Source: Neptunitalea lumnitzerae (GTDB taxonomy: Bacteria > Bacteroidota > Bacteroidia > Flavobacteriales > Flavobacteriaceae). From it: DNA of 64,000 bases. The position numbers were made by a program, and so were the translations under genes. The notes below the pieces were generated by a model. That model had not been told where the DNA came from. It saw only the letters and a list, made by a program, of their open reading frames with translations, and did no database searches. Of this stretch, positions 55,752 to 63,932 are shown piece after piece. Every line of letters begins with the position of its first letter. The first letter of the stretch is position 1. Location: contig NZ_BRVO01000003.1 of NCBI RefSeq assembly GCF_027924185.1, positions 335,968 to 399,967 on the forward strand. The letters are read 5' to 3'.

Positions 55752-56804
55752 ATGGAAACAATTAAAGCGTATGGTGCACAAAGTGCTACGGCAGACTTAG
55801 ATCAACTAAGTATTGACCGCAGAGATGTGTTAGCCACTGATGTTAAAATTGATATTCTTTACTGTGGTGTATGCCATAGTGATATACACACTGCTCGTAG
55901 TGAATGGGGGCCGGCAAAATATCCGGTAGTTCCTGGTCATGAGATTATTGGTAGAGTAACCGCAACCGGAGAAAGCGTTACTAAATTTAAAGAAGGTGAC
56001 CTTGTAGGGGTTGGTTGTATGGTAGACTCTTGCCAAACATGTGACTCTTGTAAAGAAGGTTTAGAACAGTATTGTGAGAACGGTGCTACCTTTACTTACG
56101 GTAGTGAAGATAAACACATTGGCGGACATACTTTTGGAGGATACTCTGAAGGCGTTGTAGTAGATGAAAAATTTGTATTAAGTGTACCCGAAAACTTAGA
56201 TACTGAAAAAGTAGCCCCACTATTATGTGCTGGGATTACAACTTGGTCTCCACTACGCCACTGGAATGTAAAAAAAGGAGATAAAGTAGGTGTTATTGGT
56301 TTGGGTGGTTTAGGCCACATGGGAATTAAATTTGCGCATGCTATGGGATGTCATGTGGTAATGATTACCAGATCTCCGGGCAAAGCCGATGACGCTGCAG
56401 CCTTAGGAGCAGACGAGGTTTTAATTTCTACCAGTGAAGAAGACATGCAAAAACATGCTAATTCATTTGACTTTTTATTAAATACCATACCAGTACGTCA
56501 CGATTTAAACCCATATATTACCTTAATGAAACGTGATACCACAATGGCATTAGTAGGTGCTATAGAACCATTAGACTCAATGCATGCTGGTTTAATAGTT
56601 TCTAAACGTAAAAATATAGCAGGGTCTATGATTGGTGGTATTAAAGAAACACAAGAGATGCTAGATTTTTGTGGCGAGCATAATGTAGTATCGGATGTAG
56701 AAATGATAGACATGCAAAATATAAATGATGCATGGGACAGAGTGGTGAAAGCAGATGTAAAATACCGCTTTGTAATTGATATGAAATCGTTAAAAGAAGC
56801 GTAA
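55752..56804 (+). CDS. zinc-dependent alcohol dehydrogenase (NADP type, YahK/AdhA-like)
   Basis: A medium-chain dehydrogenase of 350 residues. Catalytic zinc ligands C41 and H63/E64 (CGVCHSD, PGHE); structural zinc C94, C97, C100, C108. The cofactor fold has GLGGLGHMG near 188. Such enzymes reduce aldehydes to alcohols with NADPH. Last gene of the cluster before a terminator; fits with the AKRs in aldehyde detoxification or fermentation. Confidence 0.94.
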   Translation: METIKAYGAQSATADLDQLSIDRRDVLATDVKIDILYCGVCHSDIHTARSEWGPAKYPVVPGHEIIGRVTATGESVTKFKEGDLVGVGCMVDSCQTCDSCKEGLEQYCENGATFTYGSEDKHIGGHTFGGYSEGVVVDEKFVLSVPENLDTEKVAPLLCAGITTWSPLRHWNVKKGDKVGVIGLGGLGHMGIKFAHAMGCHVVMITRSPGKADDAAALGADEVLISTSEEDMQKHANSFDFLLNTIPVRHDLNPYITLMKRDTTMALVGAIEPLDSMHAGLIVSKRKNIAGSMIGGIKETQEMLDFCGEHNVVSDVEMIDMQNINDAWDRVVKADVKYRFVIDMKSLKEA

Positions 56805-56828
56805 GCTTCTATTTTTGTTAATAGCAGG

Positions 56829-56860
56829 AAAAGCCGTCTTTTTTAAGATGGCTTTTTTTT
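56829..56860 (+). terminator. terminator of the redox cluster
   Basis: A 12-bp stem AAAAGCCGTCTT / AAGATGGCTTTT with one G-T pair, TTTT loop, and T run after. Confidence 0.85.
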
Positions 56861-56927
56861 ATAGTTCATTGTGAGGTATTTTTTATATTTAGACTTTAAG
56901 TTTAAAATGAAATATAAGCCCTAAAAA

Positions 56928-57356
56928 ATGATACACTACAATAATCAACACTACTACAGTATTCCAAATTCAACAGGATTACTATTTCAAATAACACTTT
57001 CAATCATTTTTTGCGGATTTATTGGTTTTGCTATATATGCTTACATCGCAGCAATATTAGTGCTTGCTATTGTATTGAGCATTGTGATAATTGTACTATA
57101 TTTTAAAATTATCAGCCATATTATAAAAAGTAAAACTATATGGTTTAATGAAGACCACATATTGTTAGATAAAAAACACACCATTGAATATACAAAAGTA
57201 GTTGGTATTAATGATGACAACATCCTTATAGAAGAACATGGTTATGAGCGCAGAGTATTTTTTACATTTTTTGAGTCTAGTGATTTACGTGATAAAATGA
57301 TAGACTTCTGGGAAAAGAAAAATCCGGAAGTTGCCTTTAAATATACAAAGCGCTAA
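56928..57356 (+). CDS. two-span membrane protein with PH-like tail
   Basis: A protein of 142 residues. Two adjacent hydrophobic segments (about 17-60) are followed by a soluble beta-rich tail (KTIWFNEDHILLDKKHTIEYTKV...). The layout resembles small bacterial PH-domain membrane proteins. Monocistronic. Its end lies only about 30 bases before the palindrome array. Confidence 0.65.
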   Translation: MIHYNNQHYYSIPNSTGLLFQITLSIIFCGFIGFAIYAYIAAILVLAIVLSIVIIVLYFKIISHIIKSKTIWFNEDHILLDKKHTIEYTKVVGINDDNILIEEHGYERRVFFTFFESSDLRDKMIDFWEKKNPEVAFKYTKR

Positions 57357-57386
57357 AAGTAAACTCATTTTAAGGCAAGGCCTATA

Positions 57387-57918
57387 GCTACCGCTAGCTT
57401 CTAGCTAGTAGCGTACCAGATGTTCAAACTAAAAAAACTAACTAAATATACCACTTACTCACACCGCTACTAGCGTGACGCTAGCAGGAGCACTCATTTT
57501 TTAACCTCAAAGGCTGCCGCTAGCATCTTGCTAGGGGCGTACCAAATGTTCAAACTAAAAAACTAACTAAATATACCACTTACTCACACCGCTACTAGCG
57601 TGACGCTAGCAGGAACGCTCATTTTTTAACCTCAAAGGCTGCCGCTAGCATCTTGCTAGGGGCGTACCAGATGTTCAAACTAAAAAACTAACTAAATATA
57701 CTACTTACTCACACCGCTACTAGCGTGACGCTAGCAGGAGCGCTCATTTTTTAACCTCAAAGGCTGCCGCTAGCATCTTGCTAGTGGCGTACCAGATGTT
57801 CAAACTAAAAAACTAACTAAATATACCACTTACTCACACCGCTACTAGCGTGACGCTAGCAGGAGCGCTCATTTTTTAACCTCAAAGGCTACCGCTAGCT
57901 TCTAGCTAGTGGCGTACC
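57387..57918. repeat. tandem palindrome (BIME-type) array, 125-bp period
   Basis: Four near-identical 125-bp units (126 in the first) hold two alternating elements. Element A, about 31 bases, occurs five times (starts 57387, 57513, 57638, 57763, 57888) and carries CCGCTAGC-loop-GCTAG. Element B, core CTAGCGTGACGCTAG, occurs four times (starts 57470, 57595, 57720, 57845). The reverse complement of B resembles A, so A and B are inverted copies, as in REP/BIME arrays. Between them is a constant 45-base AT-rich spacer. Units differ by a few substitutions only. It adjoins a RAYT gene and codes for nothing. Confidence 0.9.
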
Positions 57919-57938
57919 TGTTAAGTACATAAATAAAT

Positions 57939-58002
57939 CTTTTTAATTACTGAATTCAGTAAAAAAGCTAATTCAATTCTACTTAATTATGTAATTAAAA
58001 AG
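57939..58002 (+). promoter_or_regulatory. palindrome and 12-bp inverted repeat before the RAYT gene
   Basis: CTTTTTAATTAC (57939-57950) and GTAATTAAAAAG (57991-58002) are a perfect 12-bp inverted repeat, 40 bases apart. Within its left part is a 16-bp perfect palindrome TTACTGAATTCAGTAA (57947-57962). The right arm ends nine bases before the RAYT ATG, so either structure could affect its transcription or translation. Confidence 0.6.
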
Positions 58003-58011
58003 TATTGTTAA

Positions 58012-58557
58012 ATGAGTAGAAACTACAAATTTCTTAACCCTTCCGGGTGTTATTTTGTTTCCTTTGCCACAGTTTATTGGATAGATATTTTTGTTAGACC
58101 GTTATACTTTGATATAATAACTAAAAGTCTAACTTATTGCCGGAAAAATAAGGGTATGTTGATATATGCTTATTGTATTATGCCTAGTCATATTCATTTA
58201 ATATTCAGTGCTACTGAAGATAATCCATCCGAATTACTAAGAGATTTTAAAGGTTATACCTCTAGACAACTTATTAAAGTAATAAAAGAAAATCCTCAAG
58301 AAAGCAGAAAAGAATGGCTTTTATACATGATGAAAAAAGCTGGTTCCAAAAACCCTACCGTAACTAACAAACAATTTTGGCAGCAACACAATCAACCAAT
58401 TGAAATATGGAGCCCTCATGTCTTCACTCAAAAATTAAATTATATACATCAAAATCCTGTTGAGGCAGGACTTGTTGTTAAACCTGAAGATTACAAATAC
58501 AGTAGTGCAAGAAACTACTCAGAAGATCATACCGTATTAGAAATTGATATTCATTAA
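58012..58557 (+). CDS. REP-associated tyrosine transposase (RAYT, Y1_Tnp family)
   Basis: A protein of 181 residues. The HUH motif is H60-I-H62 in MPSHIHLIF, the catalytic Tyr is Y144 in KLNYIHQNPVEAG, and the family block YKYSSARNY lies near 161-169. It is a single-strand DNA nuclease related to IS200/IS605 transposases; RAYTs bind and cut REP hairpins and move them in trans. It is intact and lies between the palindrome array and a detached copy of the same element. Confidence 0.95.
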   Translation: MSRNYKFLNPSGCYFVSFATVYWIDIFVRPLYFDIITKSLTYCRKNKGMLIYAYCIMPSHIHLIFSATEDNPSELLRDFKGYTSRQLIKVIKENPQESRKEWLLYMMKKAGSKNPTVTNKQFWQQHNQPIEIWSPHVFTQKLNYIHQNPVEAGLVVKPEDYKYSSARNYSEDHTVLEIDIH

Positions 58558-58633
58558 CACTTTAGTTAGTCAACTTATGACTATTATCTTTTATTTAGTG
58601 ATGTGCTACATTTCAAATCTCAAAACATACTCT

Positions 58634-58706
58634 TCTTACTCGTACCGCTACTAGCGTGACGCTAGCAGGAGCGCTCATTTTTTAACCTCAAAGGCTACCA
58701 CTAGCA
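58634..58706. repeat. detached copy of the array unit, downstream of the RAYT gene
   Basis: About 73 bases nearly identical to one stretch of the 57.4-57.9 kb array: CTTACTC, element B (58651-58665), the ATTTTTTAACCTCAAAG linker, and the beginning of a degenerate element A (CTACCACTAGC). Same orientation as the array. Confidence 0.85.
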
Positions 58707-58764
58707 TTCTTACACTCACATCAAAAACATATCCTAAAAATAAAAAACTACTATCTTGCGTTAT

Positions 58765-59499
58765 ATGAACAGAATACTACTTTTAAAAATCGCCATTTTA
58801 AGCTTCTTTGGTTATTCAATTATAGGATGCGCAGAAAATAAAAAGAAAGAAAGAAGCAGTACGCCACCCGAAGTAAAAATTTCAGGAGCTATGAAAAATG
58901 TAATGCGTAAGGGGCAACTGCAAGGAACCATATTATTAGACACTATAAGCAATAAAACTGGTTTATATGGTTTGGGTCCTGTAGCCTATCTTAAAGGGGA
59001 GATACTTGTTAATAATGGAAATAGCTATGTGGCTACCGTAACCTCTGACACTACTATGAGTGTTACTAAAAATTCAACTATTTCAGCACCTTTTTTTGTA
59101 TATGCAAATGCCACAGATTGGACTACTATTACAGTACCAGATACCATTAAAAATAGTAAAGCCTTAGAACACTTTATTGATACTATAAGTACCACTTATA
59201 AAAGACCTTTTCCTTTTAAATTAGAAGGTACTGTAAACAATGCTACTATACACGTACAAAATTTACCCGACGGTACCAAAGTAGCTTCACGTGCCGATGC
59301 TCATAAAGGACAAGTAACGTACCCTATAAGCAACAAAGCCGTTACTATAGTAGGTTTCTTTTCTACCGAACACCAAGCAGTATTTACGCATCATGACTCC
59401 TATGTACACATGCACCTTATTACTAAAGATGAAAAACAAATGGGACATTTAGATGCCATAGAAATTGATGCCCTTACCTTATATGTTCCGAAACAATAA
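58765..59499 (+). CDS. acetolactate decarboxylase-like lipoprotein
   Basis: A protein of 244 residues from the ATG at 58765 (the frame opens at a TTG three codons earlier, less likely). Lipoprotein signal, lipobox IIGC (Cys22). The mature part has the alpha-acetolactate decarboxylase fold: YGLGPVAYLKGEILV near 70-85, and metal ligands H215, H217 and H228 in HMH-x10-H, the spacing of the zinc site of known enzymes. Exported form: substrate is unclear, since acetolactate is cytosolic. Confidence 0.88.
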   Translation: MNRILLLKIAILSFFGYSIIGCAENKKKERSSTPPEVKISGAMKNVMRKGQLQGTILLDTISNKTGLYGLGPVAYLKGEILVNNGNSYVATVTSDTTMSVTKNSTISAPFFVYANATDWTTITVPDTIKNSKALEHFIDTISTTYKRPFPFKLEGTVNNATIHVQNLPDGTKVASRADAHKGQVTYPISNKAVTIVGFFSTEHQAVFTHHDSYVHMHLITKDEKQMGHLDAIEIDALTLYVPKQ

Positions 59500-59503
59500 A
59501 AAT

Positions 59504-59528
59504 AGAGGGCAGTTTATTACTGCCCTCT
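59504..59528. terminator. bidirectional terminator between 59499 and 59534
   Basis: Perfect 10-bp stem AGAGGGCAGT / ACTGCCCTCT with a 5-base loop, between convergent genes. Confidence 0.8.
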
Positions 59529-59533
59529 GTATT

Positions 59534-60661
59534 TTATAAAGTTCCCCAAACTTCGTCCGCTATCTCTTTTATAAGTTTTATTTTATCCCATTGCTGTTCT
59601 TCAGTAAGTAAGTTTCCCTCTTCTGTAGAAGCAAATCCGCATTGAGGACTTAAATACAAATTCTCTAGTGGTACATATTCTGCTGCTTCATGTATTCGTT
59701 TTATTATAGCGCTCTTATTTTCTAATGTTGCATCTTTTGAAGTTACTAAGCCTAACACAACTTTCTTATGAGGGGCTACCTCCTTCAATGGACCGAAATC
59801 TCCCGATCTTTCCGTATCAAATTCTAAGTAATAAGCATTCACCAATTCTTCTCCAAACAATTTTTTAGCCACACGGTCATATCCGCCAGAAGCTGCCCAT
59901 GTAGATTTAAAGTTACCTCTACACACATGCGTGTTTATAGTTAAATCTTCTGGTAAGCCTTCCAATACCGAGTTATTAAGATGTAAATATAAATCTATTA
60001 ACTTCTCAGGATTGTATTCTGTAGTAACCATCGTGGTCCAAAAATTAGCATCGCAAAGCATACCCCATGTACAATCGTCTAATTGTAAATTTCTGCAACC
60101 CGCATCATATAGAGCTAAAATTAATTGTTTATATGCCGCAATTAAATCAGCTTGTAAATCTTCAATAATAGGATAAATACTTGCCGCGGCTTTAGCATTG
60201 TCACCTCTAAATAATTCAGCATAGCATTGTGCTGGTGCTGGTAAGGTTTGCCTTGCCACTGCGTCGTCTGTGCCAACGGCTGTTTTTAAAAACTCAAAAT
60301 GTTTTACAAACGGGTGCGCTGTAAACCCAATTTTCCCTGTTACTACAGCAGACTCTGGTCTACTCTCTACTCCTTGAAACTTATACCCCGCATCTAAGGT
60401 TATTTTATCAATACCATCAAAAAACCAAAAACAATCTAAATGCCACCATGAGCGTCTAAACTCGCCATCAGTTATAGCTTTAAGTCCTAGTTCTTTCTGC
60501 TTTGCTACCAATTTTAGAATTTCTTCATCTTCAATACTTATTAATGTTTCTTTAGAAATACGGTTGGCGCTATAATCTAGTCGTGCCTGTTTTAAACGCT
60601 CAGGTCTTAAAAAACTTCCTACTGTATCTGCCCTAAAAGGTGCCTTATGTAATGTACACAT
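59534..60661 (-). CDS. MetE-like methionine synthase (YxjG/YxjH type)
   Basis: A protein of 375 residues corresponding to the C-terminal catalytic barrel of cobalamin-independent methionine synthase, without the N-terminal half. ADTVGSFLRP and KAITDGEFRRSWW are at the start. Zinc ligands: the H-x-C pair in THVCRGN and the Cys of SPQCGFAS; DDCTWGML near 210. Such short MetE-like enzymes transfer methyl groups to homocysteine from donors that are not settled. Divergent from an Lrp regulator. Confidence 0.9.
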   Translation of the reverse strand: MCTLHKAPFRADTVGSFLRPERLKQARLDYSANRISKETLISIEDEEILKLVAKQKELGLKAITDGEFRRSWWHLDCFWFFDGIDKITLDAGYKFQGVESRPESAVVTGKIGFTAHPFVKHFEFLKTAVGTDDAVARQTLPAPAQCYAELFRGDNAKAAASIYPIIEDLQADLIAAYKQLILALYDAGCRNLQLDDCTWGMLCDANFWTTMVTTEYNPEKLIDLYLHLNNSVLEGLPEDLTINTHVCRGNFKSTWAASGGYDRVAKKLFGEELVNAYYLEFDTERSGDFGPLKEVAPHKKVVLGLVTSKDATLENKSAIIKRIHEAAEYVPLENLYLSPQCGFASTEEGNLLTEEQQWDKIKLIKEIADEVWGTL

Positions 60662-60789
60662 ATCATATAATTATTTAGAATTTTACACCTCACAAAGCTA
60701 TCTCGAAAGATAAAAATGCAATAACTCACATATAAATACAGATATAATATCTACACCTTTAATAAATACAGAATTTTATACCTTTACCC

Positions 60790-60797
60790 TATGTTTG
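60790..60797 (+). promoter_or_regulatory. -7 box before the Lrp-family gene
   Basis: TATGTTTG, a perfect TAnnTTTG element, 26 bases before the ATG at 60824. Direct repeats AGAATTTTACACCT (60677-60690) and AGAATTTTATACCT (60770-60783) lie in the same intergenic region. Confidence 0.45.
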
Positions 60798-60823
60798 GCA
60801 TATTTAAATGAGAACTATATTCT

Positions 60824-61288
60824 ATGGACAACTTAGATACTATTGACCTTTCGCTACTTAAAACACTACATCATAATGCAAAACTTACTACCAAAGAACT
60901 TGCTGCAAAGGTAAACCTGTCTCCCACCCCTGTATTTGAGCGGGTAAAACGCCTTGAAAAAAAAGGATATATTAAAAAATACATAGCCCTATTAAATGCC
61001 GATAAATTAAACCAAGGGTTTATTGTATTCTGTAATATAAAATTGAAAAAACACGACAAGGAAGTGGGCAACCAATTTGTTGCCGACATTTTAAAACTTA
61101 AAGAAGTGGTAGAATGCTATAATATTTCAGGTGAGTTTGATTTTTTACTAAAAGTATATGCGCAAGACATGAAGCATTACCAAGATTTTGTTTTTAACAA
61201 ACTAGGAGCGGTAAAAAGTATTGGTAGCACACATAGTACCTTTGTAATGTCTGAAATAAAAAACACGCATGGCATTGGAATTTTTTAA
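60824..61288 (+). CDS. Lrp/AsnC-family transcriptional regulator
   Basis: A protein of 154 residues: winged HTH at about 5-60 (KLTTKELAAKVNLSPTPVFERVKRLEKKGYI), then the RAM effector domain (about 68-148, with GEFDFLLKVYAQDMKHYQDFV). Lrp proteins sense amino acids. It is divergent from the MetE-like gene with 162 bases between, so it probably controls it in response to methionine or a related amino acid. Confidence 0.94.
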   Translation: MDNLDTIDLSLLKTLHHNAKLTTKELAAKVNLSPTPVFERVKRLEKKGYIKKYIALLNADKLNQGFIVFCNIKLKKHDKEVGNQFVADILKLKEVVECYNISGEFDFLLKVYAQDMKHYQDFVFNKLGAVKSIGSTHSTFVMSEIKNTHGIGIF

Positions 61289-61319
61289 ATCCTTAATTTT
61301 TTAAGAACCCATCTTATTT

Positions 61320-61337
61320 TATACTAAAATTAGTATA
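61320..61337. repeat. short palindrome after the Lrp gene
   Basis: TATACTAA-AA-TTAGTATA, an 8-bp perfect stem, about 30 bases after the Lrp stop. AT-rich; could be a weak terminator or an operator for the PAP2 gene. Confidence 0.35.
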
Positions 61338-61444
61338 ATGTTATAATTTCATATCTAAATCCCTTCTAAAAAAGGTTTTAACAAGCTGTTAAACAAGGCA
61401 AAAACATAACGCAAGCAAAATACCTTGAAAGAAAAGTTTTTGCT

Positions 61445-62263
61445 ATGAGAAGATTATGCGTTGTTATTTTAATTTGTTTGAGTGTAAATTTTAAAGGTAC
61501 TGCTCAAGAAAGTGGTTCAGATGTATATGACTGGAACTGGGCTATTGACGGCCCGTGGACCGCAGCTGGTTTAGGAGGTAGTGCATACGGTTTTGTTCTT
61601 ATTCAAAATAAAAAAGAAATTTCTGAAAGTTATTTAGAAACCTTAAACCCTGATGACATTAATGATATAGATAGCTGGGCTGCTGGTAACTTTAGTGAAA
61701 ATGCAGATAAGGCAAGCTATTTACCATTTTACGCCTCATTTGCCATGCCCTTTGCGCTGCTTTTAGATGATGAAATTAATGATGAGTCGTTAACCATTAT
61801 AGGTTTGTATATAGAAAGTTTAAGTACTACGGCTGCCATGTATACCATTTCGGCAGGTTTGGTAAACCGTAGCAGACCGTATGTATATAGTGAAAATGCA
61901 CCTATGGAAAAAAGAACTTCTAGTTCTGGGCAACGTTCTTTCTTTTCAGGACACGTAGCCGCTACGGCAACTGCTACATTTTTTGCTGCAAAAGTATTTG
62001 CTGATTATCACCCCAACTCTAACGCACGCTTTTTTGTTTGGACAGGTGCGGCAGTAATACCTGCAGCAGTTGGGTATTACCGCTTAGAAGCAGGGCAACA
62101 TTTTTTAACCGATGTTCTTTTAGGATATGGTTTAGGAGCCTTAACCGGGTATGCAGTACCAGCACTTCATAAAAAAGATAGAAAGGTAAGGTTGTACCCC
62201 ACATCCGAGGTTGATATTTACGGAAACAACGTACAAGCCCTTGGTATTAGCTATCGTTTTTAG
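61445..62263 (+). CDS. exported PAP2-family phosphatase
   Basis: A protein of 272 residues with a signal peptide (cleavage near GTAQE, residue 21). The PAP2 acid phosphatase motifs appear in order: NRSRPYV (first, K/R-x-RP), SFFSGHVA (PSGH-type, catalytic His), and YYRLEAGQHFLTDVLLG (R-x5-H-x3-D). It is probably membrane-bound or periplasmic, removing phosphate from lipids such as undecaprenyl or phosphatidate derivatives. Confidence 0.9.
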   Translation: MRRLCVVILICLSVNFKGTAQESGSDVYDWNWAIDGPWTAAGLGGSAYGFVLIQNKKEISESYLETLNPDDINDIDSWAAGNFSENADKASYLPFYASFAMPFALLLDDEINDESLTIIGLYIESLSTTAAMYTISAGLVNRSRPYVYSENAPMEKRTSSSGQRSFFSGHVAATATATFFAAKVFADYHPNSNARFFVWTGAAVIPAAVGYYRLEAGQHFLTDVLLGYGLGALTGYAVPALHKKDRKVRLYPTSEVDIYGNNVQALGISYRF

Positions 62264-62357
62264 ACGTTGTTTTTATTAAAAAATTAAGGAATCTCCCTTA
62301 GGTATAAATATTTACCATAATTTTTCGTAATATTTAGTGTAGTACCATTCTGTTTTC

Positions 62358-62365
62358 TATTTTTG
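62358..62365 (+). promoter_or_regulatory. -7 box before sucC
   Basis: TATTTTTG, a perfect TAnnTTTG element, 54 bases before the sucC ATG. Confidence 0.45.
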
Positions 62366-62419
62366 TAGATAACGTTTATAAAAACAATCTTAAAAACAAT
62401 ACTTTTAAAATAGCTACAG

Positions 62420-63613
62420 ATGAATTTACATGAATATCAAGGTAAAGAAATACTAGCATCTTACGGTGTACGCGTACAACGTGGTATTGTAGCCAACAAT
62501 GCTACAGAAGCCGTTGCAGCAGCAAAAGAACTAACAGCCGAAACCGGAACCGGATGGTACGTAATTAAAGCTCAGGTACATGCCGGAGGACGTGGTAAAG
62601 GTGGCGGTGTTAAACTTGCTAAAAACCTTCAGGAAGTAGAAGAAATTGCCGGTAATATTATTGGTATGGACTTAGTTACTCCACAAACTCCACCAGAAGG
62701 AAAACACGTAAGAAAGGTATTGGTTGCTGAGGATGTGTACTATCCTGGAGATAGCGAAACTTCTGAATTCTATATGTCTGTTTTATTAAACAGAGGTTCT
62801 GGTAAGAATATGATTATGTATTCTACAGAAGGTGGTATGGATATTGAAGAAGTGGCAGAGAAAACTCCACACTTAATCTTTACTGAAGAAATTGATCCAT
62901 CTGTTGGATTACAAGGGTTTCAAGCACGTAGAGTTGCTTTTAACTTAGGTTTAAGCGGTGCTGCATTTAAAGAAATGGTGAAATTTGTAAGCTCTTTATA
63001 TACAGCTTATACAAAATCGGATTCTTCTTTATTTGAAATTAACCCGGTTTTAAAAACTTCTGATGATAAAATTTTAGCAGTAGATGCGAAAGTGGTTATT
63101 GATGATAACGCACTTTACCGTCATAAAGATATTGCTGAAATGCGTGATATTACTGAAGAAAATCCAATTGAAGTAGAAGCAAAAGCAGTAGGACTTAACT
63201 ATGTAGACCTTGACGGTAACGTTGGGTGTATGGTAAATGGTGCAGGACTTGCAATGGCTACTATGGATTTAATTAAGCAAGCAGGTGGTGAGCCAGCTAA
63301 CTTCTTAGACGTAGGAGGTACGGCAGATGCTAAACGTGTTGAAGAAGCGTTTAGAATTATCTTAAAAGACCCTAACGTTAAAGCTATTTTAATTAATATT
63401 TTTGGTGGTATTGTTCGTTGTGACCGTGTGGCGCAAGGGGTTGTAGATGCTTACAAAAACATGGGAGACGCTATTAAAGTGCCTATTATTGTACGTTTAC
63501 AAGGTACCAATGCAGAAATTGCTAAAGAATTAATTGATAATTCTGGTTTAGCAGTACACTCTGCAGTTATGTTCCAAGAAGCTGCTGATAAAGTAAAAGA
63601 GGTTTTAGCATAA
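62420..63613 (+). CDS. sucC: succinyl-CoA synthetase beta subunit
   Basis: An ATP-grasp subunit of 397 residues for the TCA-cycle step succinyl-CoA to succinate. MNLHEYQGKEILASYGV opens the fold, KAQVHAGGRGKGGGVK (about 51-66) is the nucleotide loop, and NIFGGIVRCDRVAQGV near 325 contacts the alpha subunit. A terminator follows, and sucD is not adjacent. Confidence 0.98.
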   Translation: MNLHEYQGKEILASYGVRVQRGIVANNATEAVAAAKELTAETGTGWYVIKAQVHAGGRGKGGGVKLAKNLQEVEEIAGNIIGMDLVTPQTPPEGKHVRKVLVAEDVYYPGDSETSEFYMSVLLNRGSGKNMIMYSTEGGMDIEEVAEKTPHLIFTEEIDPSVGLQGFQARRVAFNLGLSGAAFKEMVKFVSSLYTAYTKSDSSLFEINPVLKTSDDKILAVDAKVVIDDNALYRHKDIAEMRDITEENPIEVEAKAVGLNYVDLDGNVGCMVNGAGLAMATMDLIKQAGGEPANFLDVGGTADAKRVEEAFRIILKDPNVKAILINIFGGIVRCDRVAQGVVDAYKNMGDAIKVPIIVRLQGTNAEIAKELIDNSGLAVHSAVMFQEAADKVKEVLA

Positions 63614-63636
63614 GCTAAACACCAACATATAAATAG

Positions 63637-63665
63637 AAAAGGAAGCCAATTGGCTTCCTTTTTTT
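63637..63665 (+). terminator. terminator after sucC
   Basis: Perfect 11-bp stem AAAAGGAAGCC / GGCTTCCTTTT, loop AATT, T run after. Confidence 0.88.
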
Positions 63666-63728
63666 GTTTGGTATCGCTGTTGTGTGCTTCTTCTAGCGTC
63701 TTACTAATGGAAACCATAAAATCTTAAG

Positions 63729-63932
63729 TTACTTCTTTCTAACCAACCTAACATACACCTGCGTTAGTACCACAAAGAAAACACCGTAGACAAATGTATA
63801 ACGGGTATTAAATACCTCATACATTTTTGTTATTTGCAATACCAATACCGTTAAAGCAGCCAACCATGTTACTGCTATAAAGGCTAAAAATGGCACTCCT
63901 AATTTATGTGCATTAAATGAGATACTTTTCAT
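63729..63932 (-). CDS. small two-span membrane protein
   Basis: A protein of 67 residues from the internal ATG (MKSISFNAHK), with two transmembrane helices and a basic end (RLVRKK). Twelve more codons are open upstream. Convergent with sucC. No family recognised. Confidence 0.6.
   Translation of the reverse strand: MKSISFNAHKLGVPFLAFIAVTWLAALTVLVLQITKMYEVFNTRYTFVYGVFFVVLTQVYVRLVRKK

Noticed and set aside
57361-57920. CRISPR-like array
   Set aside because: The repeats have a 125-bp period, the sequence between palindromes is constant rather than variable, and no cas genes are near.
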